From VXPQ01 sp965248175 (GTDB lineage: Bacteria > Bacteroidota > Rhodothermia > Rhodothermales > VXPQ01): a stretch of 64,000 nucleotides of DNA. The position numbers were made by a program, and so were the translations under genes. The notes below the pieces were generated by a model that searched no databases, was not told the origin of the DNA, and worked only from the letters and a program-made list of their open reading frames with translations. The stretch lies in NCBI GenBank assembly GCA_965248175.1, contig OZ252093.1, positions 1,488,001 to 1,552,000 of the forward strand, written 5' to 3'. Position 1 is the first letter of the stretch. Every line of letters begins with the position of its first letter. Positions 33,906 through 42,556 of this stretch are shown one piece after another.

Positions 33906-34808
33906 TCATGCCACCACCACAACCCCGCTGCGCGCCGTCTCCTCCCGGTACAGTTTGCCGAGGCGCTGCGTCATCGGTCCGATTTGCCCGTCACCGATCG
34001 TGCGCCCGTCGAGCCGCATAACGCCCGCCAGTTCGCCCATCGTTCCCGTACAGAACATTTCGTCTGCGCTGTACGCTTCCGCCAGAGACAGATTCCGCAC
34101 CTCGGATTCGATGCCGTGTGCTGCGCACAATTCCAGCACGACCTGCCGGGTAATGCCTTCCGGGCAGGCATGGGTATGCCCCGTCAGCACGGCCCCGTTC
34201 TTCACCAGAAAGATATGCGTGGCGTTCGTTTCGGCAATGAACCCGCTGCGGTCCAGCATCAGCGCATCGTCCGCCCCCGCGACATTCGCTTCCGTTTTGG
34301 CCAGGATTGACTGGAGCAGATTCCCATGGTGAATCTTCGGGTCCAGGCAGTCGGGCGGAAACCGCCGGATGGAACTCGTTATGAGCGATAGCCCGTCCGT
34401 CTGGTACACAGGGGCCTTGTATTCGGCCAGCACGATCAGGGTCGGGCCGCTCTGGTTCAGGCGCGGGTCCATACCCGACGTGATTTTCACCCCCCGCGTC
34501 AGCGACAGGCGGATGTGCACCCCATCCCGCATGCCGTTGGCCTCCAGCGTGCGCCGCACTTCCTCAATGATTTCTTCGTGCGAGGGAATGACCGCAAACG
34601 CCAGCGCCTGCGCCGATGCTTTCAGCCGGTCGAGATGTTCGGCAAGGCGAAAGATGCGGCCCTCGTACAGGCGAAGCCCTTCCCATACGAGGTCCCCGCC
34701 CTGTACCGCACTGTCGAACGGGCTTATGCCTGCCTTGTCCCGGGGCGTCAGCGTGCCGTTGATGTTGACAAGGATATTCCGGTTGCGCTCGTCGAAGGTC
34801 TGGAGCAT
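33906..34808 (-). CDS. class IV aminotransferase, branched-chain-like
   Basis: A fold-type IV PLP enzyme of 300 residues, in the family of branched-chain amino acid aminotransferases and D-amino acid transaminases. The start at 34808 (MLQTFDERNRNILVNINGTL) lies one base after the sulfotransferase stop. The catalytic Lys is in CLDPKIHHGNLLQSILAK near residue 155, and the PLP-binding turn FIAETNATHIFLV is conserved. CPEGITRQVVLELC and EMFCTGTMGELAGV match the C-terminal cofactor contacts. The operon context with a sulfotransferase-like and a Gfo/Idh protein suggests a specialised amino acid or amino sugar pathway rather than the main ilvE role. Confidence 0.87.
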   Translation of the reverse strand: MLQTFDERNRNILVNINGTLTPRDKAGISPFDSAVQGGDLVWEGLRLYEGRIFRLAEHLDRLKASAQALAFAVIPSHEEIIEEVRRTLEANGMRDGVHIRLSLTRGVKITSGMDPRLNQSGPTLIVLAEYKAPVYQTDGLSLITSSIRRFPPDCLDPKIHHGNLLQSILAKTEANVAGADDALMLDRSGFIAETNATHIFLVKNGAVLTGHTHACPEGITRQVVLELCAAHGIESEVRNLSLAEAYSADEMFCTGTMGELAGVMRLDGRTIGDGQIGPMTQRLGKLYREETARSGVVVVA

Positions 34809-34809
34809 A

Positions 34810-35691
34810 TCAGGCGGTGATCCGGTTGCGGTGCAATTCTTCGTAAAGGGGGCGGCAGGTCTCGACCAATTCGTATAGCGCCTGCGGGACCTCCCGGTTT
34901 CCCGGGGGGCGGGAACGGAACCCCGTCGAGGTGGCGACCTGGTCGTACCAGTGAGGAGCCCAGACGCCGTCCTCGGGCCGCAGGCCGGGCTCCCAGGAGA
35001 GCATGGACGGGGTCCAGGGTACGCCGAGCGCCGCACAGAGTTTTTCCAGCATGCCGGCCGGGTTTTCCAGCACATCCCGTGCGTCGATCACAGGAGCCGG
35101 ATGTCCCATTTTTTCCGTTACGCGCCGGTACAGAACGCATTGGTTCGGCAGTCCGGTATCGTCCGGTCCGGGATTCTCCGTGATGCGCGCAAGCGACACC
35201 ACCATCTCTGCCGGATCGCGGATCAGGAAGGCATGGATCAGCCGTTCCAGCCAGGGCCCCTCCATTTCCGGAAGTAGATGATGCGCCATATGCTTCTGGT
35301 AGTAGATGCGCTTCCCAACGGGCGCATCCCGATCTCCGGTCCCGTTGCGCTGCCTGGAGCCGCGCGCATCGGCATCCCCGCCGAGCGTATTGTGCTCCCC
35401 GGCCCCGTTGCGATTCGCCCCATCGACAGGGTCTTCTTCGCTGCTTTGCTCGCCGGTCAACTCCGCCACCACCTTGCGCCAGTCCGTTTCGCAGCGCGCA
35501 ATGATTTCGTCGCGTCCTGGGTGCGGGGCACCGGTTTTCAGCAGGTAATGCGCATACAGCGGCTCGTCCGTCACGAGCGTATCGCCGCGGGCTTCCCATG
35601 CGCGCATCAGCGCCGTGGAAATGTTGCGCGGCCCCGACCACATCGCAATGCGGACGACAGGCTGTTCGGGCGAAGCGTTCAAGGCAGTCAA
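34810..35691 (-). CDS. sulfotransferase-like P-loop protein with low-complexity insert
   Basis: A 293-residue protein with the N-terminal nucleotide-binding loop IAMWSGPRNISTALMRAWEARGD (residues 15-37) of the sulfotransferase superfamily, and a later LERLIHAFLIRDPAEMVVSL block that corresponds to the 3'-phosphate-binding strand. Such proteins are often found next to class IV aminotransferases, as here (1-bp gap). Residues of about 78-127 are a Gly/Asn/Asp/Arg-rich stretch (DGANRNGAGEHNTLGG ...) with no relation to the fold, encoded by imperfect repeats. The start ATG overlaps the stop of the Gfo/Idh gene by four bases. Confidence 0.8.
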   Translation of the reverse strand: MTALNASPEQPVVRIAMWSGPRNISTALMRAWEARGDTLVTDEPLYAHYLLKTGAPHPGRDEIIARCETDWRKVVAELTGEQSSEEDPVDGANRNGAGEHNTLGGDADARGSRQRNGTGDRDAPVGKRIYYQKHMAHHLLPEMEGPWLERLIHAFLIRDPAEMVVSLARITENPGPDDTGLPNQCVLYRRVTEKMGHPAPVIDARDVLENPAGMLEKLCAALGVPWTPSMLSWEPGLRPEDGVWAPHWYDQVATSTGFRSRPPGNREVPQALYELVETCRPLYEELHRNRITA

Positions 35692-36902
35692 TCGAGCGTT
35701 ACCTGCGTAACGTGTCCCGTTTGCTTGTTTTTCAGGATGCGGCGCGTCGTACCGTCGGGCAGCACTTCTTCCTTGATGATGACATGCCCGTCTACTTCAC
35801 GCACGGTCGGCGCCACCCTCGGATGCGGTTTCTCTGCTCGCCAGTCCTCCAGCACGATTTCTTCCCATTGCTTCGATTTCGCCGATTTGTAGCAGGCGTC
35901 GAGGACCGCATTGACTACGTATCCGTCATAAAAAGTTTCCATCGGTTCCCGGCCCGCCTCCGCAGCCTCGAACATGTCCTGAAACATGTCCGTGTAGCCG
36001 AGCGCTTTCGGCTCGTCGCCCACCGGGAAAAGCCATCCGCTGGGCGATTCGACCTTCTCGGCCACGTAGCTGCCCGTTTCGCCCGAGGTAAACATCTCGA
36101 ACCCGGTGCGCAGCCAGTGGTTGAGCCAGATCGTGCCTTCCGTTCCGGCCACCTCGTCGCGCAGGTCCATGCCGCCCCGGAACGCCCAGCTTACCTCGAT
36201 TTGCCCGACCGCCCCGCTTTCGAAGCGGATGAGCGCTACGCCATGATCCTCCGCATCGATAGGGTGGACGAGGGTGTCGGCCCAGCACATGGCCTCCACC
36301 GGACGATTGTTTTTGCCCACGAAATTCCGGACAATTTCGATCGTGTGGCACCCCATGTCGATCAGCGCACCGCCGCCCGCCTGTTCGATATCCCAGAACC
36401 AGGCGCTGTGCGGCCCCGGATGCGTTTCGCGGGACCGCACCCACAAAATGTCTCCCAATGCGCCTTCCTGCACGCTTCGGATGGCCTTGAGCGTCTTGGG
36501 GGTATACACGAGGTCTTCGAGATACCCGTGAAACACCCCGGCTTCTTCAACCATGGCCAGCATGCGCTTTGCCTCGGCGGCGGTCCGGCCCAGCGGTTTC
36601 GTGCACAGGACTCCTTTGCCGGCCTCCGCCGCAAGCCGGACGCATTCCTCGTGCAGTTGGTTGGGCAGGCCGATGATCACCATGTCCGTTTCCGGATGGC
36701 GGATGGCGGTTTCCAGGTCGTCGGTATGATGGGCGATACCCCATTCTCCGGCGAAGGTTTTTGCCCGCTCCGCGCTGCGCGAAAACACGCTGCGGATGCG
36801 GTCGCGCCCCCGGCAACCGTTGACGGCCAACGCATAGAACATGCCGATCAGACCGGTTCCGAGCAAGGTGATGGAGGATCCCCTAAGGGTAGTTTCTGTC
36901 AT
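35688..36902 (-). CDS. Gfo/Idh/MocA family oxidoreductase
   Basis: An NAD(P)-dependent dehydrogenase of 404 residues. The N-terminal Rossmann loop is LLGTGLIGMFYALAV, the conserved Lys-Pro lies in VLCTKPLGRTAAEA, and the C-terminal alpha/beta domain contains GGGALIDMGCHTIEIVRNF with the catalytic-type His. The family oxidises sugars, inositols and related alcohols. It is the first gene of a three-gene operon: its stop overlaps the sulfotransferase-like start (ATGA), and the aminotransferase follows. Specific substrate unknown. Confidence 0.9.
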   Translation of the reverse strand: MTETTLRGSSITLLGTGLIGMFYALAVNGCRGRDRIRSVFSRSAERAKTFAGEWGIAHHTDDLETAIRHPETDMVIIGLPNQLHEECVRLAAEAGKGVLCTKPLGRTAAEAKRMLAMVEEAGVFHGYLEDLVYTPKTLKAIRSVQEGALGDILWVRSRETHPGPHSAWFWDIEQAGGGALIDMGCHTIEIVRNFVGKNNRPVEAMCWADTLVHPIDAEDHGVALIRFESGAVGQIEVSWAFRGGMDLRDEVAGTEGTIWLNHWLRTGFEMFTSGETGSYVAEKVESPSGWLFPVGDEPKALGYTDMFQDMFEAAEAGREPMETFYDGYVVNAVLDACYKSAKSKQWEEIVLEDWRAEKPHPRVAPTVREVDGHVIIKEEVLPDGTTRRILKNKQTGHVTQVTLD

Positions 36903-36946
36903 GGCGGGTTAAAGGATTTCCAGAATAGAGCCGGGGCAATCTTTCC

Positions 36947-37183
36947 CTATTCCGGTCTTTCGGAAGGGGGCGCAGGCGCCTCGTTGTCCCCGGCATTCTT
37001 TATGTATTCGTACAGGGCTTTCTGGTATGAAACCAGTTTATTTCCGATCTTGATTTGTTCGTCCAGCCGTTTTTTGATACCAAAGATCGCAAACGGAAGA
37101 AGGGTCCAGAGTATGGCCAGAAAAACAAGAAAGATGAAGAAAACAACCGTAAGTCCAGCGGCGCCGGTGAGTAGATCTTCCAT
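36947..37183 (-). CDS. small single-pass membrane protein (78 aa)
   Basis: One hydrophobic helix (LTVVFFIFLVFLAILWTLLPFAIFG) is followed by a basic/amphipathic helix (IKKRLDEQIKIGNKLVSYQKALYEYI) and an acidic Pro-rich tail. There is no recognisable family motif; the architecture recalls short membrane-anchored proteins with a cytoplasmic coiled-coil. It ends 45 bp before the Gfo/Idh gene on the same strand and may be its operon leader. Confidence 0.7.
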   Translation of the reverse strand: MEDLLTGAAGLTVVFFIFLVFLAILWTLLPFAIFGIKKRLDEQIKIGNKLVSYQKALYEYIKNAGDNEAPAPPSERPE

Positions 37184-37326
37184 GGTTGGCGTTGCCTGGT
37201 TGGGTATGAAACAGATCGTTCCAATCTACCGACGGAGCCATTGACGCGCAATGAGCGCGTAGACTGATTATCTGACCGTCGTATCCCGCACAACCTTTCC
37301 TTTCGATCCGCTTCCCAGGATATCCT

Positions 37327-38405
37327 GTGCGCATTCACAGCAAGCAAATAGCAGCCGAGAAGCGCGCCGAGGTGCTTGTTGTGGGCAGCGGCTCCGCCGG
37401 CGCGACTGCCGCCATCGCAGCCGCAAAGACGAGCGCAGACACGTTGCTCGTCGAGCGATACGGTTTCATGGGCGGCGTCAGCACCCAGGTACTGGACACA
37501 TTCTATGGATTCTATACCCCGGGCAGTTCCTCCAGAAAAGTCGTAGGCGGCGTGCCGGATCTTGTCGTGGATGCCCTGAAACAACGCGGGGCCATGCTCA
37601 TCCGCCCGAACACCTACGGGGCAGGCGACGGCGTGACCTACGACCCCGAAACGCTCAAGATTGTCTGGGAGTCGCTTGCGCTCGAAGCCGGGGTGCGGCT
37701 CCTCTTTCACACCTTTGTCATGGACATTCTCATGGACGGCGACCGCGTGGCGGGCGTGGTGGCCGCCACCAAGCGCGGCTGGTTCGAGATCCGCGCCGAC
37801 TGCATTGTGGACGCCACAGGCGATGCGGATGTGGCTGCCTGGTCCGGAGCGCCGTACGAAGGCCCCGGCGAAGGGCCCGTGCAATCGCTCACGACCACCT
37901 TCCGCATGACCGGCGTGGACGACGCCAGGGCCTGCGCCGTGCCCAAGGATGAACTGCATGCTCTGATGGCGCAAGCCGCCGAAACCGGCAAGTATGATCT
38001 GCCGCGCCGCGAAGGCAGCATCCACATTACGCCGTACCCCGGTGTGATGGCCACCAACATGACCCGCGTGGGCGATGTGGACGCCACCGACCCCGAACAA
38101 CTGACCCGCGCCGAGGTCGAAGGCCGCCGGCAGGTCATGGAGTACGCCCGTTTTCTGCACGATTTCGTACCGGGGTACGAGCGGGCTTTCCTGACTGACC
38201 TCAGCAACCAGATCGGCGTGCGGGAAAGCCGCCGCATCCGGGGCGTCTACCGGCTGACGAAAGAAGATGTATTGGCGGCCCGCAAGTTCGACGACGCTAT
38301 TGCGCAATGCGGGGCGCCCATTGAAGATCACCATGCCGGGCGCGACACGCACTACCGGTCGACACCCTGCGGGAGCGGCTCGTCGGGATGGGCGCCGTAT
38401 TGTAA
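37327..38405 (+). pseudogene. FAD-dependent oxidoreductase with internal deletion
   Basis: The N-terminal part is a normal FAD_oxidored-type protein: VVGSGSAGATAAIAAAKT binds ADP, LLVERYGFMGGVSTQVLD follows, and CIVDATGDADVAAWSGAPYE and IRGVYRLTKEDVLAARKFDD match the family. After GAPIEDHHAGRDT (38345) family members normally continue for about 90 residues to the FAD-contacting AGRCLS...SVRSMGTCMAMGQAAG region and a C-terminal helix. Here that region is missing. A different frame immediately supplies VDTLRERLVGMGAVL and a stop at 38405, which looks like the original C terminus. The unshifted frame instead runs to 38469 as unrelated sequence. An internal deletion of roughly 250 bp with frame change is inferred; the protein should be inactive. 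Confidence 0.72.
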
Positions 38406-38459
38406 CCATATAGACCGGGAATCCCCGAAGATGTCTAATTCTATACTTCCTGCGCTGCC

Positions 38460-39406
38460 ATGCCGATGATCCAGACCGTCCAGGGACCGATCGAAGCCGC
38501 CGAACTGGGCGTGTGCTACGGCCACGAGCATCTGCTCAGTGCACCCCCGGACCCGTCTCTCGATGAGATGGACTTCGTACTTGACGACGAGGACGCCGCC
38601 GCCCTCGAAATGCGGAGTTTCCGCAGGGCCGGGGGATCGGCTGTCGTGGAGATGACCACACCGGATTATGGTCGGGACGTCGCCGGCCTGCGCCGCGTTT
38701 CCGAGCGGACGGGCGTGCATATCGTGTGCGCCGCCGGATACAACAAGGATCCGTTCTCGGCCCCCTTCGTCAACGGGGTATCCGTCGAGGAACTCACGGA
38801 GCGTTTCGTGCGGGAGATCGTCGAGGGCATCGACGACACCGGCATCCGCGCCGGCCTCGTCAAGGCATCCTCCACGCTTGATGAAATCAGCCCGGTTGCG
38901 GAAAAAGTGTTCCGCGCTGCCGCCGCTGCGCATCTCCGTACCGGCGCCCCTGTTTCGACGCATGCCGAAGCCGGAACGATGGCGCTCGAACAGGTTCGCC
39001 TGCTGGAATCCGCCGGGGTCGATCCGCGGCGTGTCGTCATCGGTCATATGGATCGCAAGCTGGACCTGTCGCACCATCTCGAGGTAGCTTCCACCGGCGT
39101 TTTTCTCGGGTACGACCAGATCAGCAAGGTGCAGTATTATCTGGATCGAGAACGGGCCGAGGCTATTGCCCACCTTGTCGACGCCGGGTATGGCCGCCAG
39201 ATTCTTCTTGGGGAGATTTGGCCCGCCGTTCCTACTGGCCCGCCTGGGGCCATGCCGAAGGCCCCGGATTTGCCTACATTCTGAAAGGGTTCGTTCCGCG
39301 GTTGCGGGAAATCGGCGTAAGCGATGCAGCGGTTGACGACCTGCTGACGAACAATCCGGCAAGGGCGTTCGCGTTTTCGGAGCCGGAAACGACGTCTGCC
39401 TCATGA
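38460..39406 (+). pseudogene. phosphotriesterase-family hydrolase, single-base frameshift
   Basis: The amidohydrolase-fold N terminus is intact: HxH metal ligands H22 and H24 in CYGHEHLL, the bridging Lys in AGLVKASS, STHAEAG, and VVIGHMDR. At the G-run 39210-39213 one G appears to be missing. The frame drifts into EIWPAVPTGPPG and stops at 39284, while the next frame reads DLARRSYWPAWGHAEGPGFA, then LKGFVPRLREIGVSDAAVDD and LLTNNPARAFAF to 39406, the expected C terminus. The lost segment contains the metal-binding Asp (normally GGDLARRSYW). The change is in a homopolymer, so an assembly or sequencing error is possible; a repaired gene would be 315 residues. Confidence 0.78.
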
Positions 39407-39674
39407 CCCGACAAGGAGTGCGTGAATCCACGAATAGTCCCACACGTAACCCGATCAGAAACACGCAACCCCACACGCGGCCCCGCGTGCAACTCCGTAA
39501 CGGCCGGCCCGCAGCGATCCGGCGGCGGTCCTTGGCGTTCGCCCCGCCTGCTGCGATGTGGCGGCTGCGCCCTCCGTCGTTCGCCTCACCCGCTGTGACC
39601 CATCGGCTACATCCTTCGGCGTTCGTTCCATCAAGGCGGACTCATTACAAACATCTTCGGACATCCCGTTCACC
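39407..39674. other. intergenic stretch with no supported gene
   Basis: The 268 bp between the broken phosphotriesterase gene and the sulfatase contain an open frame rich in Arg, Pro and His with no recognisable similarity. It could be decayed coding sequence or the sulfatase promoter region. Confidence 0.4.
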
Positions 39675-41300
39675 ATGATGAAACTGCCTATGTTCACGCG
39701 CTCATCCGCCCTGCGCCTGCATTCATGCGTCCGGATTCCCGTCCTGATCCGGTTTTTATGCCTGTGGCTGCTGGCCGGTGCGATTGCCGCCGTTTCGTCC
39801 GTCTCGGCGCAGCCTGCCGAACGCCCCAATATCGTCTTCATCTTTTCGGACGATCATGCCACGCAGGCGCTCGGCGCGTATGGGGGCCGCCTCGCCGCCC
39901 TCGATCCCACTCCCAATCTCGATCGCCTCGCGAACGAGGGCATGCTGTTTCGGAACGCCTTCGTGACCAACTCCATTTGCGCGCCCAGCCGGGCGGTCAT
40001 CCTGTCCGGCCTGCACAGTCACCTGAACGGCGTAGAAACGAATGCGCGGCATGACAGCCTTGAAGCGTCCATTCCTGTTTTTCCGGAAATGCTCCAGCAA
40101 GGAGGCTACCGGACGGCCATCATCGGCAAGTGGCATCTGAAGAGCGATCCCCGGGGATTCGACTACTGGGAAGTGCTGCCCGGGCAGGGCGATTATTACA
40201 ACCCGGCGTTTCGAACGCAGGAGGGGGATACGCACTATGAAGGCTACGTCAGCGACATCGTGACGGACCGGGCGCTTGAGTGGCTCGAAAACGGGCGGGA
40301 TACCGATGAACCTTTCCTGCTGATGTACCAGCACAAGGCCCCGCACCGCAACTGGCTGCCCGGCCCGACCCATCTGAACCGCTACGACGACGTGGAAATC
40401 CCCGCGCCGCGCTCCCTGTTCTATGATTATTCCGGCCTTTCGACCCCCGCCGTACTGCAGGAGATGGAAATCTCCACGGACCTGCGCTGGGGATGGGACC
40501 TGAAATTGCCTCTGAACCCCGAACATCTCGACGAGGTTGCGGAGGGATACGGCTGGATCGACCGCTTTACCCCGGAGCAGCGAGCCACCTGGGAAGCGGC
40601 CTACGGCCCGAAGAACGATACGTTCTACGAGCGGTACCGCGTGGGCGCCTTGCAGGAACGCGACCTGATTCGCTGGAAATACCAGCGCTATCTGAAGGAC
40701 TATCTGCGCACTATTTATTCGATGGACGAAAACATCGGACGCCTGCTGGATTATCTCGAAGAGGCCGGCCTGGCCGAAAACACCATTGTCATTTACAACT
40801 CGGATCAGGGGTTCTTCCTTGGGGAGAAAGGGTGGTACGACAAGCGGTGGATGTACGAGGAATCGTTCAAGGCGCCGCTCATCGTGCGCTGGCCCGGCGT
40901 CGTGCAGCCCGGGTCCGAAAGCAAGGCTCTCGTACAGAACCTCGATCTTGCGCAGACCCTGCTGGATATGGCCGGCGTGGAGCCGTCCTCGCCGATGCAG
41001 GGCCGCAGCTTCGTGCCGCTTCTCAAGGGAGAAATCCCTGATGACTGGCGCGAATCCGTCTACTACCACTACTACGAATTTCCGCAGCCCCATCACGTCC
41101 ACCCGCACGAAGGGGTGCGCACCGCCCGGCACAAGCTGATCCATTACTACACGCTGGACCAGTGGGAGTTATTCGATCTCGAAGCCGACCCGGACGAACT
41201 CCGCAATGTGTACGGCGACCGCGCATACGCCGAAACGATCACGCACCTGCGGGAAGAACTGGCGCGCCTGAAGGAGCGCTACGATGTGCCGGTTCGGTGA
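39675..41300 (+). CDS. secreted S1-family sulfatase (third in window)
   Basis: A 541-residue sulfatase. The active-site motif ICAPSR puts the formylglycine Cys at residue 102, metal-binding NIVFIFSDDHATQALG is at residues 52-67, and AIIGKWHLK follows. VIYNSDQGFFLGEKGW provides the second metal ligands. A signal segment (LIRFLCLWLLAGAIAAVSSVSAQ) precedes the mature enzyme. This pattern, with the aspartate followed by His in SDDH and a compact C terminus ending KERYDVPVR, resembles sulfatases that act on glycosaminoglycan or algal glycans, but the substrate is not predictable here. It differs clearly from the two sulfatases at 2.9-6.4 kb. Confidence 0.93.
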   Translation: MMKLPMFTRSSALRLHSCVRIPVLIRFLCLWLLAGAIAAVSSVSAQPAERPNIVFIFSDDHATQALGAYGGRLAALDPTPNLDRLANEGMLFRNAFVTNSICAPSRAVILSGLHSHLNGVETNARHDSLEASIPVFPEMLQQGGYRTAIIGKWHLKSDPRGFDYWEVLPGQGDYYNPAFRTQEGDTHYEGYVSDIVTDRALEWLENGRDTDEPFLLMYQHKAPHRNWLPGPTHLNRYDDVEIPAPRSLFYDYSGLSTPAVLQEMEISTDLRWGWDLKLPLNPEHLDEVAEGYGWIDRFTPEQRATWEAAYGPKNDTFYERYRVGALQERDLIRWKYQRYLKDYLRTIYSMDENIGRLLDYLEEAGLAENTIVIYNSDQGFFLGEKGWYDKRWMYEESFKAPLIVRWPGVVQPGSESKALVQNLDLAQTLLDMAGVEPSSPMQGRSFVPLLKGEIPDDWRESVYYHYYEFPQPHHVHPHEGVRTARHKLIHYYTLDQWELFDLEADPDELRNVYGDRAYAETITHLREELARLKERYDVPVR

Positions 41301-41454
41301 GGGGGGAACTTGGGAGGCATAATTATAGAGAAACTGGACCCGGAGTGCTTAAGAGATGGTCCAGCTAAGCATGGCCTAGGAACATCACTTGTGATCTGCG
41401 TACAGTACCAACATAAAACTCATGCAAAATCTTGAATAGTCTTTCTCATCTGAA

Positions 41455-42432
41455 ATGTCCCATTCGCTACCCATTGATATAAAGAAAATCTCCATTGATC
41501 TTTGGGATCGTAAGGAATACCTGTTATCCGAGGCTTTACCTGGCGTTTTGGCACGCTCGACGGAATATATTCAAAATCACTACAAATCGCGTGAACAGCT
41601 TGAGGCCGGTTGCTGTTTCATGGAGGATGATCTGCTGGATGCACCGTCCGGGGAAGTTCTTTCGCTACTGCGTGTGGGGTTTTTCCCTTGGATTGAGGCT
41701 CAACATGAGTTGGGTGTTGCACTCGATCAAGCACTTCTCGGATTCCACCGTGCCTCTTACGATCATCAACGGCGCAGTCTGGAACTGATTCTTGTTGGTA
41801 CATGGTTCGTTTCAGGGCAAACTACCCACGAGGAAGCACGAAAGTGGATAAATTCTCGTGACCAGACCCCATTTTTTTCGAAGACGCTGGATGGCCTGTC
41901 CAAGGAGGATTTATATGTCGAATTAGAAGCCCAAACTGATTGGGCCAGTGATGTCAAGAAGTTCTATCGGCATCTATGTGACATTTTGCACGTGCGAGGC
42001 ATTCGGAATGGCATTAATGCCTTGAAGCCTAACCAGTGTACTTTCAATGGTTTGCCTGTACCAGTATACTCGGAGAGAACATTGGAGAAAGTGCTGGACT
42101 CATTGATAGCAACCATCGGTTACATTGCCCTGCTCATTGCTATGTCAAACCCTGTTCTGCTGTTCGGCTTTCCAGTTGAACAGAAGTACGGTATCAACGG
42201 ACCTTTTGGTTTCTTCGAGGAAGAGCAGGCTGAGCGCCTTCGAACGCTGATTCCAGAGAAATATCGGAATTCTTTGGTTGCTCTTGCTGAAGAAGGCCCT
42301 TGTCCCACAGGTTTCAGGGATCACTTTTTATCATTGCCAGACCTGACCGCTCAACAGCGTCAAGCACAATACGAGGATTTTATAAAAATGACTGGTCCGA
42401 ATAAAAAGACGACAACAGAGGGCAGCGCTTGA
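41455..42432 (+). CDS. hypothetical protein (325 aa), orphan
   Basis: A long frame with normal amino acid composition that I do not recognise. It has no signal peptide. It has a mildly hydrophobic stretch (LIATIGYIALLIAMSNPVLLFGF, about residues 215-237), an acidic amphipathic N terminus (LPIDIKKISIDLWDRKEYLL), and a Lys/Thr-rich tail. Visible base composition is more AT-rich than the flanking sulfatase and aldehyde dehydrogenase genes, which suggests acquisition by transfer. It stands alone with about 150 bp of non-coding DNA before it. Confidence 0.8.
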   Translation: MSHSLPIDIKKISIDLWDRKEYLLSEALPGVLARSTEYIQNHYKSREQLEAGCCFMEDDLLDAPSGEVLSLLRVGFFPWIEAQHELGVALDQALLGFHRASYDHQRRSLELILVGTWFVSGQTTHEEARKWINSRDQTPFFSKTLDGLSKEDLYVELEAQTDWASDVKKFYRHLCDILHVRGIRNGINALKPNQCTFNGLPVPVYSERTLEKVLDSLIATIGYIALLIAMSNPVLLFGFPVEQKYGINGPFGFFEEEQAERLRTLIPEKYRNSLVALAEEGPCPTGFRDHFLSLPDLTAQQRQAQYEDFIKMTGPNKKTTTEGSA

Positions 42433-42556
42433 CAGGAGTGGCCCCCTTTTCCCGATCTCGGCAAAAGAGCGATCTGAAACCCCTAGGAAACACATGACGT
42501 TTGCCGGTAGTCTTCCCATCTCATCTAATTAGATAAGCAGAAAAATTGTCTCCACC

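Noticed and set aside
39403..39678. A 91-codon Arg/Pro/His-rich frame
   Set aside because: The composition is typical of a GC-rich antisense or non-coding frame, with no motif or ribosome site.
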